Positions 41,661-50,144 of a DNA stretch of 64,000 bases are shown in pieces. Both the position numbers and the translations under genes were made by a program. Each line of letters begins with the position of its first letter. Positions within the stretch are counted from its first letter, which is position 1. Source of the DNA: Anaerolineae bacterium (lineage in GTDB: Bacteria > Chloroflexota > Anaerolineae > Promineifilales > Promineifilaceae); contig JAHDWK010000001.1 of NCBI GenBank assembly GCA_023382655.1, positions 297,089 through 361,088 of the forward strand. Direction: 5' to 3'. The notes under the pieces are model-generated. The model ran no database searches. It was given only the letters and a program-made list of their open reading frames with translations, and had not been told where the DNA came from.

Positions 41661-43076
41661 ATGACCGAACCTGTTGACCGCGCCAAACTCATCTACTTCC
41701 TCACCGAATACTTCAGCGACGAAGAAATCATCATGCTCTGCCTGGTGGAGTTCCCCGCCGTTTATAACGATTTTGGCAGTGGGCAGCGTAAATCGCAGAA
41801 GATAGCCGACCTGGTAGCTTACTGTTACCGGCAGGGGGAAGTGGAGCGGTTGCTGGCGGTTTTGCAGCGGGAACGGCCATTGCCCTACCCCACGCACTTT
41901 GGCCCGGCCACCCCCCGCCCCGCCACACCCCCGCCCGCCCCCAAAGTCCGCAATCCGCGCCAGGTGTTTATCAGCCACGCCCATCAGGATGCAGAACTGG
42001 CACAGCGGCTGGCCGCCGACCTGCGGGCGCGGGGCTGGCCGGTGTGGATGGCCCCGGACAGCATCCAGACGGGGGAGCAGTGGGTGGAGGCGGTGAATCG
42101 GGGACTGGAAGAGAGCGGCGTCTTGCTGCTGCTCATCTCGCACGCGGCCGTCAATTCGGCCTGGGTGCGGCGGGAGACGAATGTGGCGATTGAACTGGAA
42201 CACCAGGGCGAAATCCAGTTTTATCCATTGGAAGTGCAGCCGTGTGACCTGCCCCCCCTGTGGCGCGGCTACCAGCGCACCCCCTTTGGCGGGCGGTATG
42301 AGGCGGCGTTGGATAAGTTGTTGGCGCGGCTAGACGGCCGTGCCCTGCCCTCGCCCGCCGCCAGCCTGCTGCCGCCCGAACCGAAGCTGGAGCTAACCCA
42401 GACATCCGATTTCTCAAAGAAATCGGATGTCTTCGTCGTGCAATTCGCTATTCACCCCATCACCGGCAAAGAGATGGTGCGCATTCGGGCGGGGGAGTTT
42501 TTGTATGGCGAGAACAAAGAAACCCACTATCTGGACGAATACTGGATTGATAAAACGCCTGTGACCAACGCCGAATATGCTCGTTTTGTAGCCACCACCG
42601 GCCACAAAACGCCGGAACATTGGCAAGGCAACACACCGCCGCACGAACTTGCTGACCATCCGGTCGTGTACGTTTCCTGGCATGATGCGGAGGCATATGC
42701 CAAATGGGCAGGCTGCCAACTGCCTACAGAAGAACAATGGGAAAAAGCGGCAAGAGGAACAGACGGCCGTAGCTATCCGTGGGGCAACACGAGACTTCTA
42801 AGTTATAGCAATATCCTTGATAACCACATCAACGAGACTACTCCTGTTAGGATGTTTTCGCCTGGTGGGGATAGTCCTTATGGTTGTGTGGATATGAGCG
42901 GTAATGTGTGGGAATGGACGGTAACAAAGACAGGCGGCGGCCGAGTGATACGTGGCGGCTCTTGGAGTACCTTTCAATTAGAAGCACGTGTATTTGAGCG
43001 TAGCGATTACTACATGAGTTTCAAGAGCGGGGATTATGGTTTTCGCGTGGTTGCTGTCAGCTTTCCTGGCTCCTGA
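41661..43076 (+). CDS. EAD-TIR-FGE protein, predicted NAD-cleaving conflict-system protein
   Basis: 471 residues, three domains. Residues ~1-75 form a helical effector-associated domain (LIYFLTEYFSDEEIIMLCLV... ) used for recruitment between conflict-system proteins. Residues ~101-225 are TIR: QVFISHAHQDAELAQRLAADL, and SAWVRRE with Glu172 at the catalytic NADase position. After a linker that includes a hairpin-encoded peptide (QTSDFSKKSDVFV, ~247-259) residues ~268-471 are an FGE/SUMF1 C-lectin fold domain (GEFLYG, VTNAEYARF, LPTEEQWEKAARG, SGNVWEWT, RGGSW, YGFRVV); the C-terminal catalytic cysteines of formylglycine enzymes are absent, so this part probably binds a ligand. The ATG lies in a repeat unit; no ribosome site is visible. 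Confidence 0.85.
   Translation: MTEPVDRAKLIYFLTEYFSDEEIIMLCLVEFPAVYNDFGSGQRKSQKIADLVAYCYRQGEVERLLAVLQRERPLPYPTHFGPATPRPATPPPAPKVRNPRQVFISHAHQDAELAQRLAADLRARGWPVWMAPDSIQTGEQWVEAVNRGLEESGVLLLLISHAAVNSAWVRRETNVAIELEHQGEIQFYPLEVQPCDLPPLWRGYQRTPFGGRYEAALDKLLARLDGRALPSPAASLLPPEPKLELTQTSDFSKKSDVFVVQFAIHPITGKEMVRIRAGEFLYGENKETHYLDEYWIDKTPVTNAEYARFVATTGHKTPEHWQGNTPPHELADHPVVYVSWHDAEAYAKWAGCQLPTEEQWEKAARGTDGRSYPWGNTRLLSYSNILDNHINETTPVRMFSPGGDSPYGCVDMSGNVWEWTVTKTGGGRVIRGGSWSTFQLEARVFERSDYYMSFKSGDYGFRVVAVSFPGS
42400..42432. repeat. 33-base hairpin inside coding sequence, copy 1
   Basis: AGACATCCGATTTCT and its exact complement flank CAA. It is in frame inside the EAD-TIR-FGE gene and encodes QTSDFSKKSDVF. 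An identical copy at 47893-47925 is read in the same frame in a different gene. Confidence 0.95.
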
Positions 43077-43119
43077 TTGCTGGCTTCTGGGTTCTCTTTT
43101 CTGTACGTCATCATGGGTA

Positions 43120-43184
43120 GGGGCGAGGTGGTTGGGTACGGCCGTGTCTGTTCACCAACACCTCATCCCCAACCGCCTCGCCCC
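43120..43184. repeat. Inverted repeat of GGGGCGAGGTGGTTGGG
   Basis: GGGGCGAGGTGGTTGGG (43120-43136) faces CCCAACCGCCTCGCCCC (43168-43184), one mismatch in 17, with an inner TTCACCAAC pairing with GTTGGTGAA just outside. It lies after the EAD-TIR-FGE stop codon and could act as its terminator. Confidence 0.75.
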
Positions 43185-43228
43185 GGCGGTTGGTGAAACC
43201 CAATAGGAATTATTTCAAGGTGAGTTAT

Positions 43229-43375
43229 ATGCCACAGAAGCCGAAGCTAACAGAGGAACTTGAGCAAGAAAACCTCAGACAGTCGGCCGATTTGTATGCC
43301 GAACTTTATGCTGAAGACGAGGAATTGCGGGAATTGACGCAAGCCGCAATGGTAGGATGGCCTGATCGAGAATGA
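43229..43375 (+). CDS. Small acidic hypothetical protein, possible antitoxin
   Basis: 48 residues, MPQKPKLTEELEQENLRQ..., strongly acidic with repeated YAELYAEDEEL. AAGGTGAG precedes the ATG at 43229. Size and helical, acidic character resemble antitoxin or regulatory peptides, but there is no recognised fold. Its stop TGA abuts the opposing stop of the DUF433 gene (TGATCA at 43373-43378). Confidence 0.5.
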   Translation: MPQKPKLTEELEQENLRQSADLYAELYAEDEELRELTQAAMVGWPDRE

Positions 43376-43624
43376 TCAGGCTGGCTCTAAAGCATAATCA
43401 GCAATATGTTCCACAAACGCCTGGTTGGCCAGGCGCACGGCTTCGGCAATGGCTTCTCTGGATATTTTGCCCTGCCATTCTTCCTCAATGGTTTCCCAGG
43501 TCATGCCTCTGGCGACCTGATCCAACACCTGAGACACCATGATGCGCGTTCCCCGAAACGTAGGTTTCCCATGACATATGTGGGGGTCTGTGACGATATA
43601 ACGGCCGACTAATTTTTGTGTCAT
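43376..43624 (-). CDS. DUF433 family protein
   Basis: 82 residues. RYIVTDPHICHGKPTFRGTRIMVSQVLDQVARGMTWETI and ISREAIAEAVRLANQAF are typical of DUF433, a small winged helix-like family found as the antitoxin partner of PIN-like DUF5615 toxins. No toxin gene is adjacent: the only neighbour is the small acidic protein in convergent orientation. It may be a solitary antitoxin or regulator. Confidence 0.8.
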   Translation of the reverse strand: MTQKLVGRYIVTDPHICHGKPTFRGTRIMVSQVLDQVARGMTWETIEEEWQGKISREAIAEAVRLANQAFVEHIADYALEPA

Positions 43625-43943
43625 CTTTCACCTCACCGAAACACTCACTTGCTTAAACCCAACCATTATATGGTTTTCCCCATAAGGTTTGTAGTGCGGT
43701 TCAGCAATACGCCTAAAACTCCTGATTACGTTTGGACATGTGACGTTAGCTCTTTGTCATGTGCCTGCCAAAACGCGGCAAGATATAATACGGCCGTGAT
43801 CCCACTCGATCACCCACTATTTTAAGAACCTATAGCGCATGTATATTGACAAAGGGCATAATCTGACGTTTTTGTCACCTGGTCAGATGTCACCTTGTCA
43901 CCTTGTCAGCTATATGCGCCCCATACCCCACAAGGAGTGAACC
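43625..43943. other. 319-base gap between DUF433 gene and P5C dehydrogenase gene
   Basis: No gene or RNA was recognised. It holds an ACGGCCGT octamer near 43790 beside a TATAAT-like word (about 43783), a TTGACA-like word near 43849, and a GTCACCTTGTCACCTTGTCAG repeat at about 43876-43908. AAGGAGTGAACC at the right end is the ribosome binding site of the downstream gene. A promoter for that gene probably lies here but I cannot place it firmly. Confidence 0.4.
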
Positions 43944-45509
43944 ATGACCGAACGTAAAAAATTCAAAGTAACCTATTCCACCCTGGCCAGCCCAGACCCG
44001 CTGCTGCACGAGTATTATGAAGAAGCGGTGGCGCAGGCCAAGGCCGACTTTGGCAAAACCTACCCCATGTTCATCAACGGGCAGGAAGTGTTTACCGACA
44101 AGACCTTTGAAAAGCGCAGCCCCGTCAACCTGGATTGGGTGATGGGCCATTTTCAGAAGGGCACACAGGAGCATGTGGATGCCGCTGTTGCGGCCGCCCG
44201 CGCCGCCTTCCCCGCCTGGAGCGCCCGTCCCTGGCAAGAACGGGTCGCCATTCTCCGCAAAGCCGCCGACCTGATGAGCGACCGCCTCTTTGAAATGGGG
44301 GCCAACATGAGCCTGGAAATCGGCAAGAACCGGCTGGAAGCGATGGGCGATGTGGAAGAAACGGCCGACCTCTTCCGCTACAACTGCGACGCCATTGAGA
44401 AAAACAATAACTTCAACTTCCCCCTGCTCGCCGAAAGCGACAAACACCACAACCGCAGTATGCTCAAACCTTACGGCGTCTGGGTGGTCATTTCCCCGTT
44501 CAACTTCCCCGGCGCGTTGGCCGGCGGGCCATCCAGCGCGGCGTTGGTGGCGGGTAATACCGTCATCCTCAAACCGGCGACGGACACACCGCTGACCGCC
44601 TGGTTTATCACCCAATGTCTGCGCGACGCGGGCATACCGGACGGCGTGTTCAACTTCCTCACCGGCGGCGGCAGCGTCGTCGGGCAAGGGCTAATTGACC
44701 ATCCCGGCGTAGACGGCATCACCTTCACCGGCAGTTATGATGTGGGGATGCACATTATTCGCTCGTTTGCCAACGGCCGTTACCCCCGCCCCGTTATCGC
44801 CGAAATGGGTGGCAAAAACCCCACCATCATCAGCAAAAAGGCGAATGTGGATAAGGCCGCCATGGGCGTCATGCGCTCTGCCTTTGGCCTGCAAGGTCAG
44901 AAATGTTCTGCCTGCTCCCGCGTCTACGTCCACCAAGACCTCAAAGAGCAGTTCATGGGCAAATTGATTGACCTCACCAGCCAGATCAATGTAGGCGACC
45001 CCACCGTGCAGGCAAACTGGATGGGGCCGGTAGCCAACAAGGGCGCGTTTGAAGATTACAAACGTTTTGTGGCTGATCTGCACGCCAACGGCGACGTGGT
45101 CTTTGGCGGCGAAGTGCTGGAAGTGGGCAATGGCTACTACGTGGCTCCCACCATCGTAGACAACCTGCCACTGACGCATGATTTGTGGAAAACAGAGATG
45201 TTTCTGCCCATCGTCACCGTCGCCGGCTACAAAGAGCTGGACGAGGCCATGGCTCTGGCGAATGATGTGGATTATGGCCTGACGGCCGGTTTCTTCAGCG
45301 AAGATCAGGCAGAAGCCGAGTGGTTCCTGGATCACATTCAGGCCGGTGTGGTGTACGTGAACCGCTCTTCCGGGGCGACAACAGGCGCATGGCCGGGCTA
45401 CCAATCCTTTGGCGGCTGGAAAGGCAGCGGCAGCACCGGCAAAGCGGCCGGCAGTTTCCATTACGTGCAACAATACATGCACGAACAAAGCCAGACGGTG
45501 GTTGATTAG
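43944..45509 (+). CDS. pruA: Aldehyde dehydrogenase, L-glutamate gamma-semialdehyde dehydrogenase type
   Basis: 521 residues, length and sequence like bacterial P5C dehydrogenases of the RocA/PruA group. PYGVWVVISPFNFP, the catalytic Glu in AEMGGKNP, the catalytic Cys in GQKCSACSRVYVH, and SFGGWKGSGSTGKAAG are present. It oxidises glutamate semialdehyde to glutamate with NAD+ in proline or arginine breakdown. AAGGAGTGAACC precedes the ATG at 43944. No proline dehydrogenase is adjacent. Only one ACGGCCGT octamer is found in this gene. Confidence 0.88.
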   Translation: MTERKKFKVTYSTLASPDPLLHEYYEEAVAQAKADFGKTYPMFINGQEVFTDKTFEKRSPVNLDWVMGHFQKGTQEHVDAAVAAARAAFPAWSARPWQERVAILRKAADLMSDRLFEMGANMSLEIGKNRLEAMGDVEETADLFRYNCDAIEKNNNFNFPLLAESDKHHNRSMLKPYGVWVVISPFNFPGALAGGPSSAALVAGNTVILKPATDTPLTAWFITQCLRDAGIPDGVFNFLTGGGSVVGQGLIDHPGVDGITFTGSYDVGMHIIRSFANGRYPRPVIAEMGGKNPTIISKKANVDKAAMGVMRSAFGLQGQKCSACSRVYVHQDLKEQFMGKLIDLTSQINVGDPTVQANWMGPVANKGAFEDYKRFVADLHANGDVVFGGEVLEVGNGYYVAPTIVDNLPLTHDLWKTEMFLPIVTVAGYKELDEAMALANDVDYGLTAGFFSEDQAEAEWFLDHIQAGVVYVNRSSGATTGAWPGYQSFGGWKGSGSTGKAAGSFHYVQQYMHEQSQTVVD

Positions 45510-45528
45510 AGATGGGCGGTGGGGACAC

Positions 45529-45590
45529 CACGAGATTAGAGATTGGAGGTGAGGAGATTGGGCAATCCCTCATCTCCAATCTCCTGCCCT
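45529..45590. repeat. AGATTAGAGATTGGAGG inverted repeat
   Basis: GAGATTAGAGATTGGAGG and GAGGAGATTGGG on the left face CCCTCATCTCCAATCTCC on the right. Relatives lie at 16875-16890, 20511-20573, 31797-31815 and 50099-50145. Confidence 0.7.
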
Positions 45591-45603
45591 AATGGAGGAA
45601 GCG

Positions 45604-46398
45604 ATGGAAAAGGTCATATCACATGACGGGACGCCTATCGCCTACCATCGTAGGGGTTCGGGACCGCCCCTGGTCCTGGTTCATGGTAGCGCTTCTGCGA
45701 ATCCGATTGCCTGGACGGCCGTGCTCCCGACTCTAGAAGAGCACTTTACCGTGTACGCGATGGATCGACGCGGTCGTGGTGAGAGTGGGGATGGCCCTAC
45801 CTATGCCATCGAGCGCGAAGTTGAAGACATTGTGGCTGTCGTAGACTCGATTGGGCAGCCCGTGAATCTGTTAGGGCACTCCTTTGGCGCCCTCTGTGTG
45901 CTTGAGGCGGCATTGCTCACCTGGAATCTTCGCAAGCTCATCTTGTACGAGCCGGCTATACCGCTCCCAGACGTAGTGCTTTATCCTGAAGGGGTCATTG
46001 ACCGACTTCAAGCACTGCTAGATTCGGGTGATCGAGAAGGAGTTTTGACCACACTCTACCGTGAGGTGGTTATGATTCCTCCCCACGAGATTGAACAGTT
46101 GAAAGCGTCGCCTGCATGGCCGGCACGGGTAGCCTCAGCCCATACTGTACTGCGGGAGGCGCAGGCAGAAGAACAATACACGTTCGATGCCTGGCGATTC
46201 AAGGATTTCCATACCCCAACATTGCTCCTCCTCGGCGGTGACAGCCCACAAATCCTCAAAGCGGCGACAGAAATTATAGATAGAGCCTTACCAGACAGCC
46301 AGATCGCCATCATGCCTCGACAGCAACATACCGCCATGTATACGGCACCTGATCTCTTTCTGAATGAGGTGTTAACGTTCTTAATCGGGCCGGGATGA
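45604..46398 (+). CDS. Alpha/beta hydrolase
   Basis: About 264 residues. The oxyanion region is LVLVHGSASANP, the nucleophile elbow is LLGHSFGALCVLEA, and DSPQIL plus QQHTAMYTAP supply the acid and His positions. ATG 45604 is chosen because GGAGG lies five bases before it; ATG 45592 also exists. Base composition is slightly lower in GC than the neighbours. It sits at the head of a run with the CoA-transferase genes. Substrate unknown. Confidence 0.85.
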   Translation: MEKVISHDGTPIAYHRRGSGPPLVLVHGSASANPIAWTAVLPTLEEHFTVYAMDRRGRGESGDGPTYAIEREVEDIVAVVDSIGQPVNLLGHSFGALCVLEAALLTWNLRKLILYEPAIPLPDVVLYPEGVIDRLQALLDSGDREGVLTTLYREVVMIPPHEIEQLKASPAWPARVASAHTVLREAQAEEQYTFDAWRFKDFHTPTLLLLGGDSPQILKAATEIIDRALPDSQIAIMPRQQHTAMYTAPDLFLNEVLTFLIGPG

Positions 46399-46408
46399 CC
46401 ATAAAGTA

Positions 46409-47326
46409 ATGAGTAATAAACAATTAACAATGAAAGAAGCCGTGAGCCGTTTTGTAGCAGACGGCAATGTGGTAGCCATCGAGGGTTTTACCGCCTTCAT
46501 CTGTTTTGCCGCTGCCCACGAGATTATCCGTCAGGGTAAACAGGAGTTGACACTGGTGCGCATGACGCCAGATCTGGTGTATGACCAGATGGTGGCGGCG
46601 GGGGTGGCGCGCAAGATGGTATTTAGCTACCTGGGCAATCCCGGCGTGGGCAATTTGCACTGCATCCGCCGGGCGGTGGAGAAAGGAATTCCGAAGCCGC
46701 TGGAACTGGAAGAGTATTCGCACTTTGGTATGGTTGGCCGTTACATTGCCGGGGCCAGCAAACTGCCCTTTTTCCCACTGCGCAGCTACACCGCCACCGA
46801 CCTGCCCAAAGCCAACCCGGACATTCGGTTTATTGCCAATCCGTATGGCGAGGACGAGATTGCCGTGGTGCCGCCCATCAACCCGGACGTGACCTTTCTC
46901 CATGCCCAACGCGCTGACGCGCAGGGTAATACGCAGTTGTGGGGCCTGTTGGGGATGCAAAAAGAAGTGGCTTTTGCGGCTAAACAAGTGGTGGTCGTGG
47001 TAGAAGAAATTGTAGATGAGGAAATCATCCGCCGTGACCCGAACCGGACCTTGATTCCGGGGCTGGTAGTGGATGCGGTGGTGGTTGAACCATACGGGGC
47101 GCATCCCAGCTATGTGCAGGGGTATTATGACCGGGACAATACGGCCTACCTGGAGTGGGACAAAATGTCCCGCGACCAGACCAGCACGGAGACCTGGCTG
47201 CAAGAGTGGGTCTACGGTATCCCCGACCGGGCCGCTTACCTGGAGAAGCTGGGCAAAGAACGGGTGGCCTCGTTGGCGCCTGGTGAATTGTGGGCGGAGG
47301 GAGTGAATTACGGCCGTTATGCCTGA
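46409..47326 (+). CDS. CoA-transferase family I, subunit A
   Basis: 305 residues, like the alpha subunit of glutaconate- or 3-oxoacid-type CoA-transferases. AVSRFVADGNVVAIEGFTAF, FSYLGNPGVGNLHCIRRAVE, and FLHAQRADAQGNTQLWG are family landmarks. The subunit B gene is 600 bases downstream, separated by an acetyltransferase gene. The stop overlaps the start of that gene by eight bases (ATGCCTGA), so the three are read as one operon. It probably exchanges CoA between acids in amino or fatty acid breakdown. Confidence 0.85.
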   Translation: MSNKQLTMKEAVSRFVADGNVVAIEGFTAFICFAAAHEIIRQGKQELTLVRMTPDLVYDQMVAAGVARKMVFSYLGNPGVGNLHCIRRAVEKGIPKPLELEEYSHFGMVGRYIAGASKLPFFPLRSYTATDLPKANPDIRFIANPYGEDEIAVVPPINPDVTFLHAQRADAQGNTQLWGLLGMQKEVAFAAKQVVVVVEEIVDEEIIRRDPNRTLIPGLVVDAVVVEPYGAHPSYVQGYYDRDNTAYLEWDKMSRDQTSTETWLQEWVYGIPDRAAYLEKLGKERVASLAPGELWAEGVNYGRYA

Positions 47327-47936
47327 CCCGATTGCCCCGCCCATTTTTGAGACGGAAAGGCTGCTGGTGCGCCAGGCTACGCCTGATGATGCCCCTTTGT
47401 GTTATGCCCTGTGGACAGAGCCGCGTGTGATGGTGAATGTAGGTTTTCCGAAGGGTTTGCCCATTACGTTGGCTGAGGTGAAAGAGAAACTGGCAACGGC
47501 CGTTGATTCTCCATTTGCCTCACAGCTGGTCATTGTCTTGAAAGCGGATGGGCAGGCGGTGGGCGAATGTTTTATGGGGCTACCTAACGATGAGGGCATC
47601 GCCCAAACAGACGTGAAACTGCTGCCTGACTATTGGAGGCGCAAACTGGGCGTAGAGGTCAAGCGTGGGCTGCTGGATTATTTGTTTACGCATACAGACT
47701 GTACGGCCGTCGAAGCCACCCCCAATGTGAACAATATTGCCTCCATCAAAATGCAGGAACGTGTAGGCGGGGTGTGTATGGGAACGGCCGTGTATGAATT
47801 CCCCCAAGCGATGCAGACGTACACCACACCTGTCCATCATGCCATCTACCGGGTGTACCGGGAGCATTGGTTGGCAGCCAAAAAAGAATACCAGACATCC
47901 GATTTCTCAAAGAAATCGGATGTCTTTGTCTCGTAG
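47319..47936 (+). CDS. GNAT family N-acetyltransferase inserted in the CoA-transferase operon
   Basis: 205 residues. FETERLLVRQATPDDAPLCYALW is the usual GNAT start; the acetyl-CoA loop lies near GQAVGECFMGL and WRRKLGVEVKRGLLDYLF; VEATPNVNNIASIKMQERVGG is a RimJ/RimL-type ending. The last 14 residues (YQTSDFSKKSDVFVS) come from the 33-base hairpin at 47893-47925 and are identical to a segment of the EAD-TIR-FGE protein. It separates subunits A and B of the CoA-transferase. Confidence 0.85.
   Translation: MPDPIAPPIFETERLLVRQATPDDAPLCYALWTEPRVMVNVGFPKGLPITLAEVKEKLATAVDSPFASQLVIVLKADGQAVGECFMGLPNDEGIAQTDVKLLPDYWRRKLGVEVKRGLLDYLFTHTDCTAVEATPNVNNIASIKMQERVGGVCMGTAVYEFPQAMQTYTTPVHHAIYRVYREHWLAAKKEYQTSDFSKKSDVFVS
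47893..47925. repeat. 33-base hairpin inside coding sequence, copy 2
   Basis: Identical to 42400-42432, read in the same frame in the acetyltransferase gene, where it forms the C-terminal tail just before the TAG stop. Confidence 0.95.
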
Positions 47937-47943
47937 AGGTTTT

Positions 47944-48696
47944 GTGAACAGTTTCGACTATTCTCCTTCTGAACTGATGATTGTGAACGCGGCGCGGGCG
48001 TTGAAGGGCAGCCGCGTCGTTTTTGTGGGGGTGGGGCTGCCCAACATTGCCTGCAACCTGGCACAGCGCAGCCATGCGCCCGAACTGGAACTTGTCTACG
48101 AGAGCGGCGTCTACGGGGCACATCCGGCGCGGCTGCCGCTTTCCATTGGTGACCCGACGTTGGTGAGCGACGCCACTTCGGTGGTGAGCATGGCCGACCT
48201 GTTCATGTATTACCTGCAAGGCGGGCTGGTGGATGTAGCTCTGCTGGGCGGGGCACAGATTGACAAATATGGCAATCTGAACACGACGGTGATTGGTGAC
48301 TATGCTGCGCCCAAGACGCGCCTGCCCGGTTCCGGCGGCGCGTGCGAAATTGCCATTAACGCCCACAAAATTTTTATGATTATGCGCTTGAAAGGACGCG
48401 CTTTTGTGGAGAAGGTGGATTTTATCACCAGTCCGGGGCACACCCGTGACCGTACCGGCATTCCGGGCGGCGGCCCGCGACTGGTGATTACCGACCGGGC
48501 GCTGTTTGATTTTGCCAATGCTGACCACGAAATGACCCTGATTGAAATTGCGCCCGGCGAAACGGTTGAATCTATTCAAGCCGATGTGGCCTGGCCGCTG
48601 CGCATGTCCCCCAATTTACGCGAGATGACGCCGCCGACCGCAGAAGAACTGCACATCGTCCGCGAAGAACTTGACCCTACTGGCTTATATCGGTAA
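47944..48696 (+). CDS. CoA-transferase family I, subunit B
   Basis: About 250 residues. SELMIVNAARALKGSRVVFVGVGLPN is the usual start; the catalytic Glu is in LVYESGVYG; GAQIDKYGNLNTTVIGD and TGIPGGGPRLV follow. GTG at 47944 is chosen, after AGAGG, and seven bases past the acetyltransferase stop; an ATG at 47920 (in the hairpin area) would also be in frame. The TAA stop falls in an intergenic repeat (GGTAATCAG). Partner of the subunit at 46409. Confidence 0.83.
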   Translation: MNSFDYSPSELMIVNAARALKGSRVVFVGVGLPNIACNLAQRSHAPELELVYESGVYGAHPARLPLSIGDPTLVSDATSVVSMADLFMYYLQGGLVDVALLGGAQIDKYGNLNTTVIGDYAAPKTRLPGSGGACEIAINAHKIFMIMRLKGRAFVEKVDFITSPGHTRDRTGIPGGGPRLVITDRALFDFANADHEMTLIEIAPGETVESIQADVAWPLRMSPNLREMTPPTAEELHIVREELDPTGLYR

Positions 48697-48757
48697 TCAG
48701 TAAGCAGTGAGCAGGCGGATTACCGCTTACTGCTTACTGCTTACTGATTACTGTTCA
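48692..48757. repeat. GGTAATCAGTAAGCAG inverted repeat
   Basis: GGTAATCAGTAAGCAGTGAGCAG on the left faces CTGCTTACTGCTTACTGATTACTG on the right. It begins in the stop codon of the CoA-transferase B gene. The CTGCTTA words also occur in the nosL signal peptide. Confidence 0.8.
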
Positions 48758-48769
48758 CTCTTCTAACCA

Positions 48770-50113
48770 ATGAACCTCTACAAACACCCTCACGGCCGTG
48801 TCTTTTATCGCAAGATGAATCACGGCCGTCCCCAAATTTCACATGCCGATGGCATTTACCTCTACGATCAAAACGGCAAGCGGTACATAGACGGCTCCGG
48901 GGGGCCGCTGGTAGTCAATGTGGGTCACGGCCGTAGCGAAATCGTCCATGCCATGGCTACCCAGGCTTACCGCGCAGCCTACGTCCATGCCCTCATGTTT
49001 ACCAGCCAGCCGGTGGAGCAATTGTCGGCCGAATTGGCCGAAGTCGTGCCCATGACGGATGCCCGTTTCTTTTACCTTAGTAGCGGCTCGGAAGTGGTAG
49101 AGGGGGCCATTAAGTTAGCCAGGCAGATACAGCAGGCACGGGGCGAAGGCTACCGAAGCGGTAGCTCAGGCCGTCACCTCATCATTGGTCGCTGGCAGAG
49201 TTATCATGGCATGACGTTGGGGGCGCTGGCGGTGAGCGGGCGGCCCGGTTTGCGCGCTCCCTACCTGGAGATGCTGCGCGACATGCCTCATATCGCCCCG
49301 CCGTATGCTTACCGCGACCCGGTTAGCGGCACGGAAGCGGCCGACCGGTTGGAAGCAGCCATTTTGGAACATGGCCCGGAGAACGTGGCGGCCTTTATTG
49401 CCGAGCCGATCAGTGGGGCCAGTTTGGGGGCGGCGGCGCCACCGGATGATTATTGGCCGCGCATTCGCCAGATTTGTGACCGGTACGGCGTGCTGCTCAT
49501 TGCCGATGAGGTGCTGGTGGGGCTGGGGCGTACCGGCAAGTGGTGGGGTATTGACCACTGGCAGGTGCAGCCGGACATCCTGGTCACGTCTAAAGGGCTG
49601 GCGGGTGGCTATTTCCCGCTTGGCCTGATTGCCGCGAAGCATGACGATGTGGAGTTGATCCGCCAGAAATTTGGCGACTGGAATCATGGCGGCACATTTA
49701 GCCACCATGCCGTCGGCTGCGCCGCCGCTTTAGCCACGCTGCACATCATCCAGCGGGAAGGGCTGGTGGAGAATGCGGCGCGCATGGGGGAACTGATGGG
49801 GCGGCTGCTGCGCCAATCATTGGCCGACCATCCCAATGTAGGTGATATTCGTGGGCGGGGGTTGTTTTGGGGGATTGAGTTGGTGCAGGACAGGGAGACG
49901 AAACGGCCGTTTCCCGCTGCTGATCATCTGGACTGGCGCATTTGGGAGCGGGCGTTTGCGTTGGGGCTGGTGGTGTACCATTCGCAGGGGTGTGCCGACG
50001 GCCGTGACGGGGACATCATCATGCTTGGCCCACCGCTGATTGTAGACGAGATGCAGGTGACGGAAATGGTCAGGCTGTTGACGCAGGCGATCAAAGCTGA
50101 GATTGGAGATTAA
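48770..50113 (+). CDS. Class III PLP aminotransferase
   Basis: 447 residues, omega-aminotransferase/acetylornithine-type family. YIDGSGGPLVVNVGHG, SSGSEVVEGAIKLARQ, FIAEPISGAS, LLIADEVLVGLGRTGKWWG (Asp) and the PLP lysine in VTSKGLAGGYFPLG are present. With the CoA-transferase and aldehyde dehydrogenase genes it suggests breakdown of an omega- or beta-amino acid, but the substrate is not clear from sequence. It converges with the OsmC selenoprotein gene. Confidence 0.9.
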   Translation: MNLYKHPHGRVFYRKMNHGRPQISHADGIYLYDQNGKRYIDGSGGPLVVNVGHGRSEIVHAMATQAYRAAYVHALMFTSQPVEQLSAELAEVVPMTDARFFYLSSGSEVVEGAIKLARQIQQARGEGYRSGSSGRHLIIGRWQSYHGMTLGALAVSGRPGLRAPYLEMLRDMPHIAPPYAYRDPVSGTEAADRLEAAILEHGPENVAAFIAEPISGASLGAAAPPDDYWPRIRQICDRYGVLLIADEVLVGLGRTGKWWGIDHWQVQPDILVTSKGLAGGYFPLGLIAAKHDDVELIRQKFGDWNHGGTFSHHAVGCAAALATLHIIQREGLVENAARMGELMGRLLRQSLADHPNVGDIRGRGLFWGIELVQDRETKRPFPAADHLDWRIWERAFALGLVVYHSQGCADGRDGDIIMLGPPLIVDEMQVTEMVRLLTQAIKAEIGD

Positions 50114-50144
50114 CGATCGGAGATTGGGCACAACCCCAATCTCT

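Noticed and set aside
44691-45488. Minus-strand frame opposite the aldehyde dehydrogenase gene
   Set aside because: Shadow of a clear enzyme gene, low-complexity and without domain.
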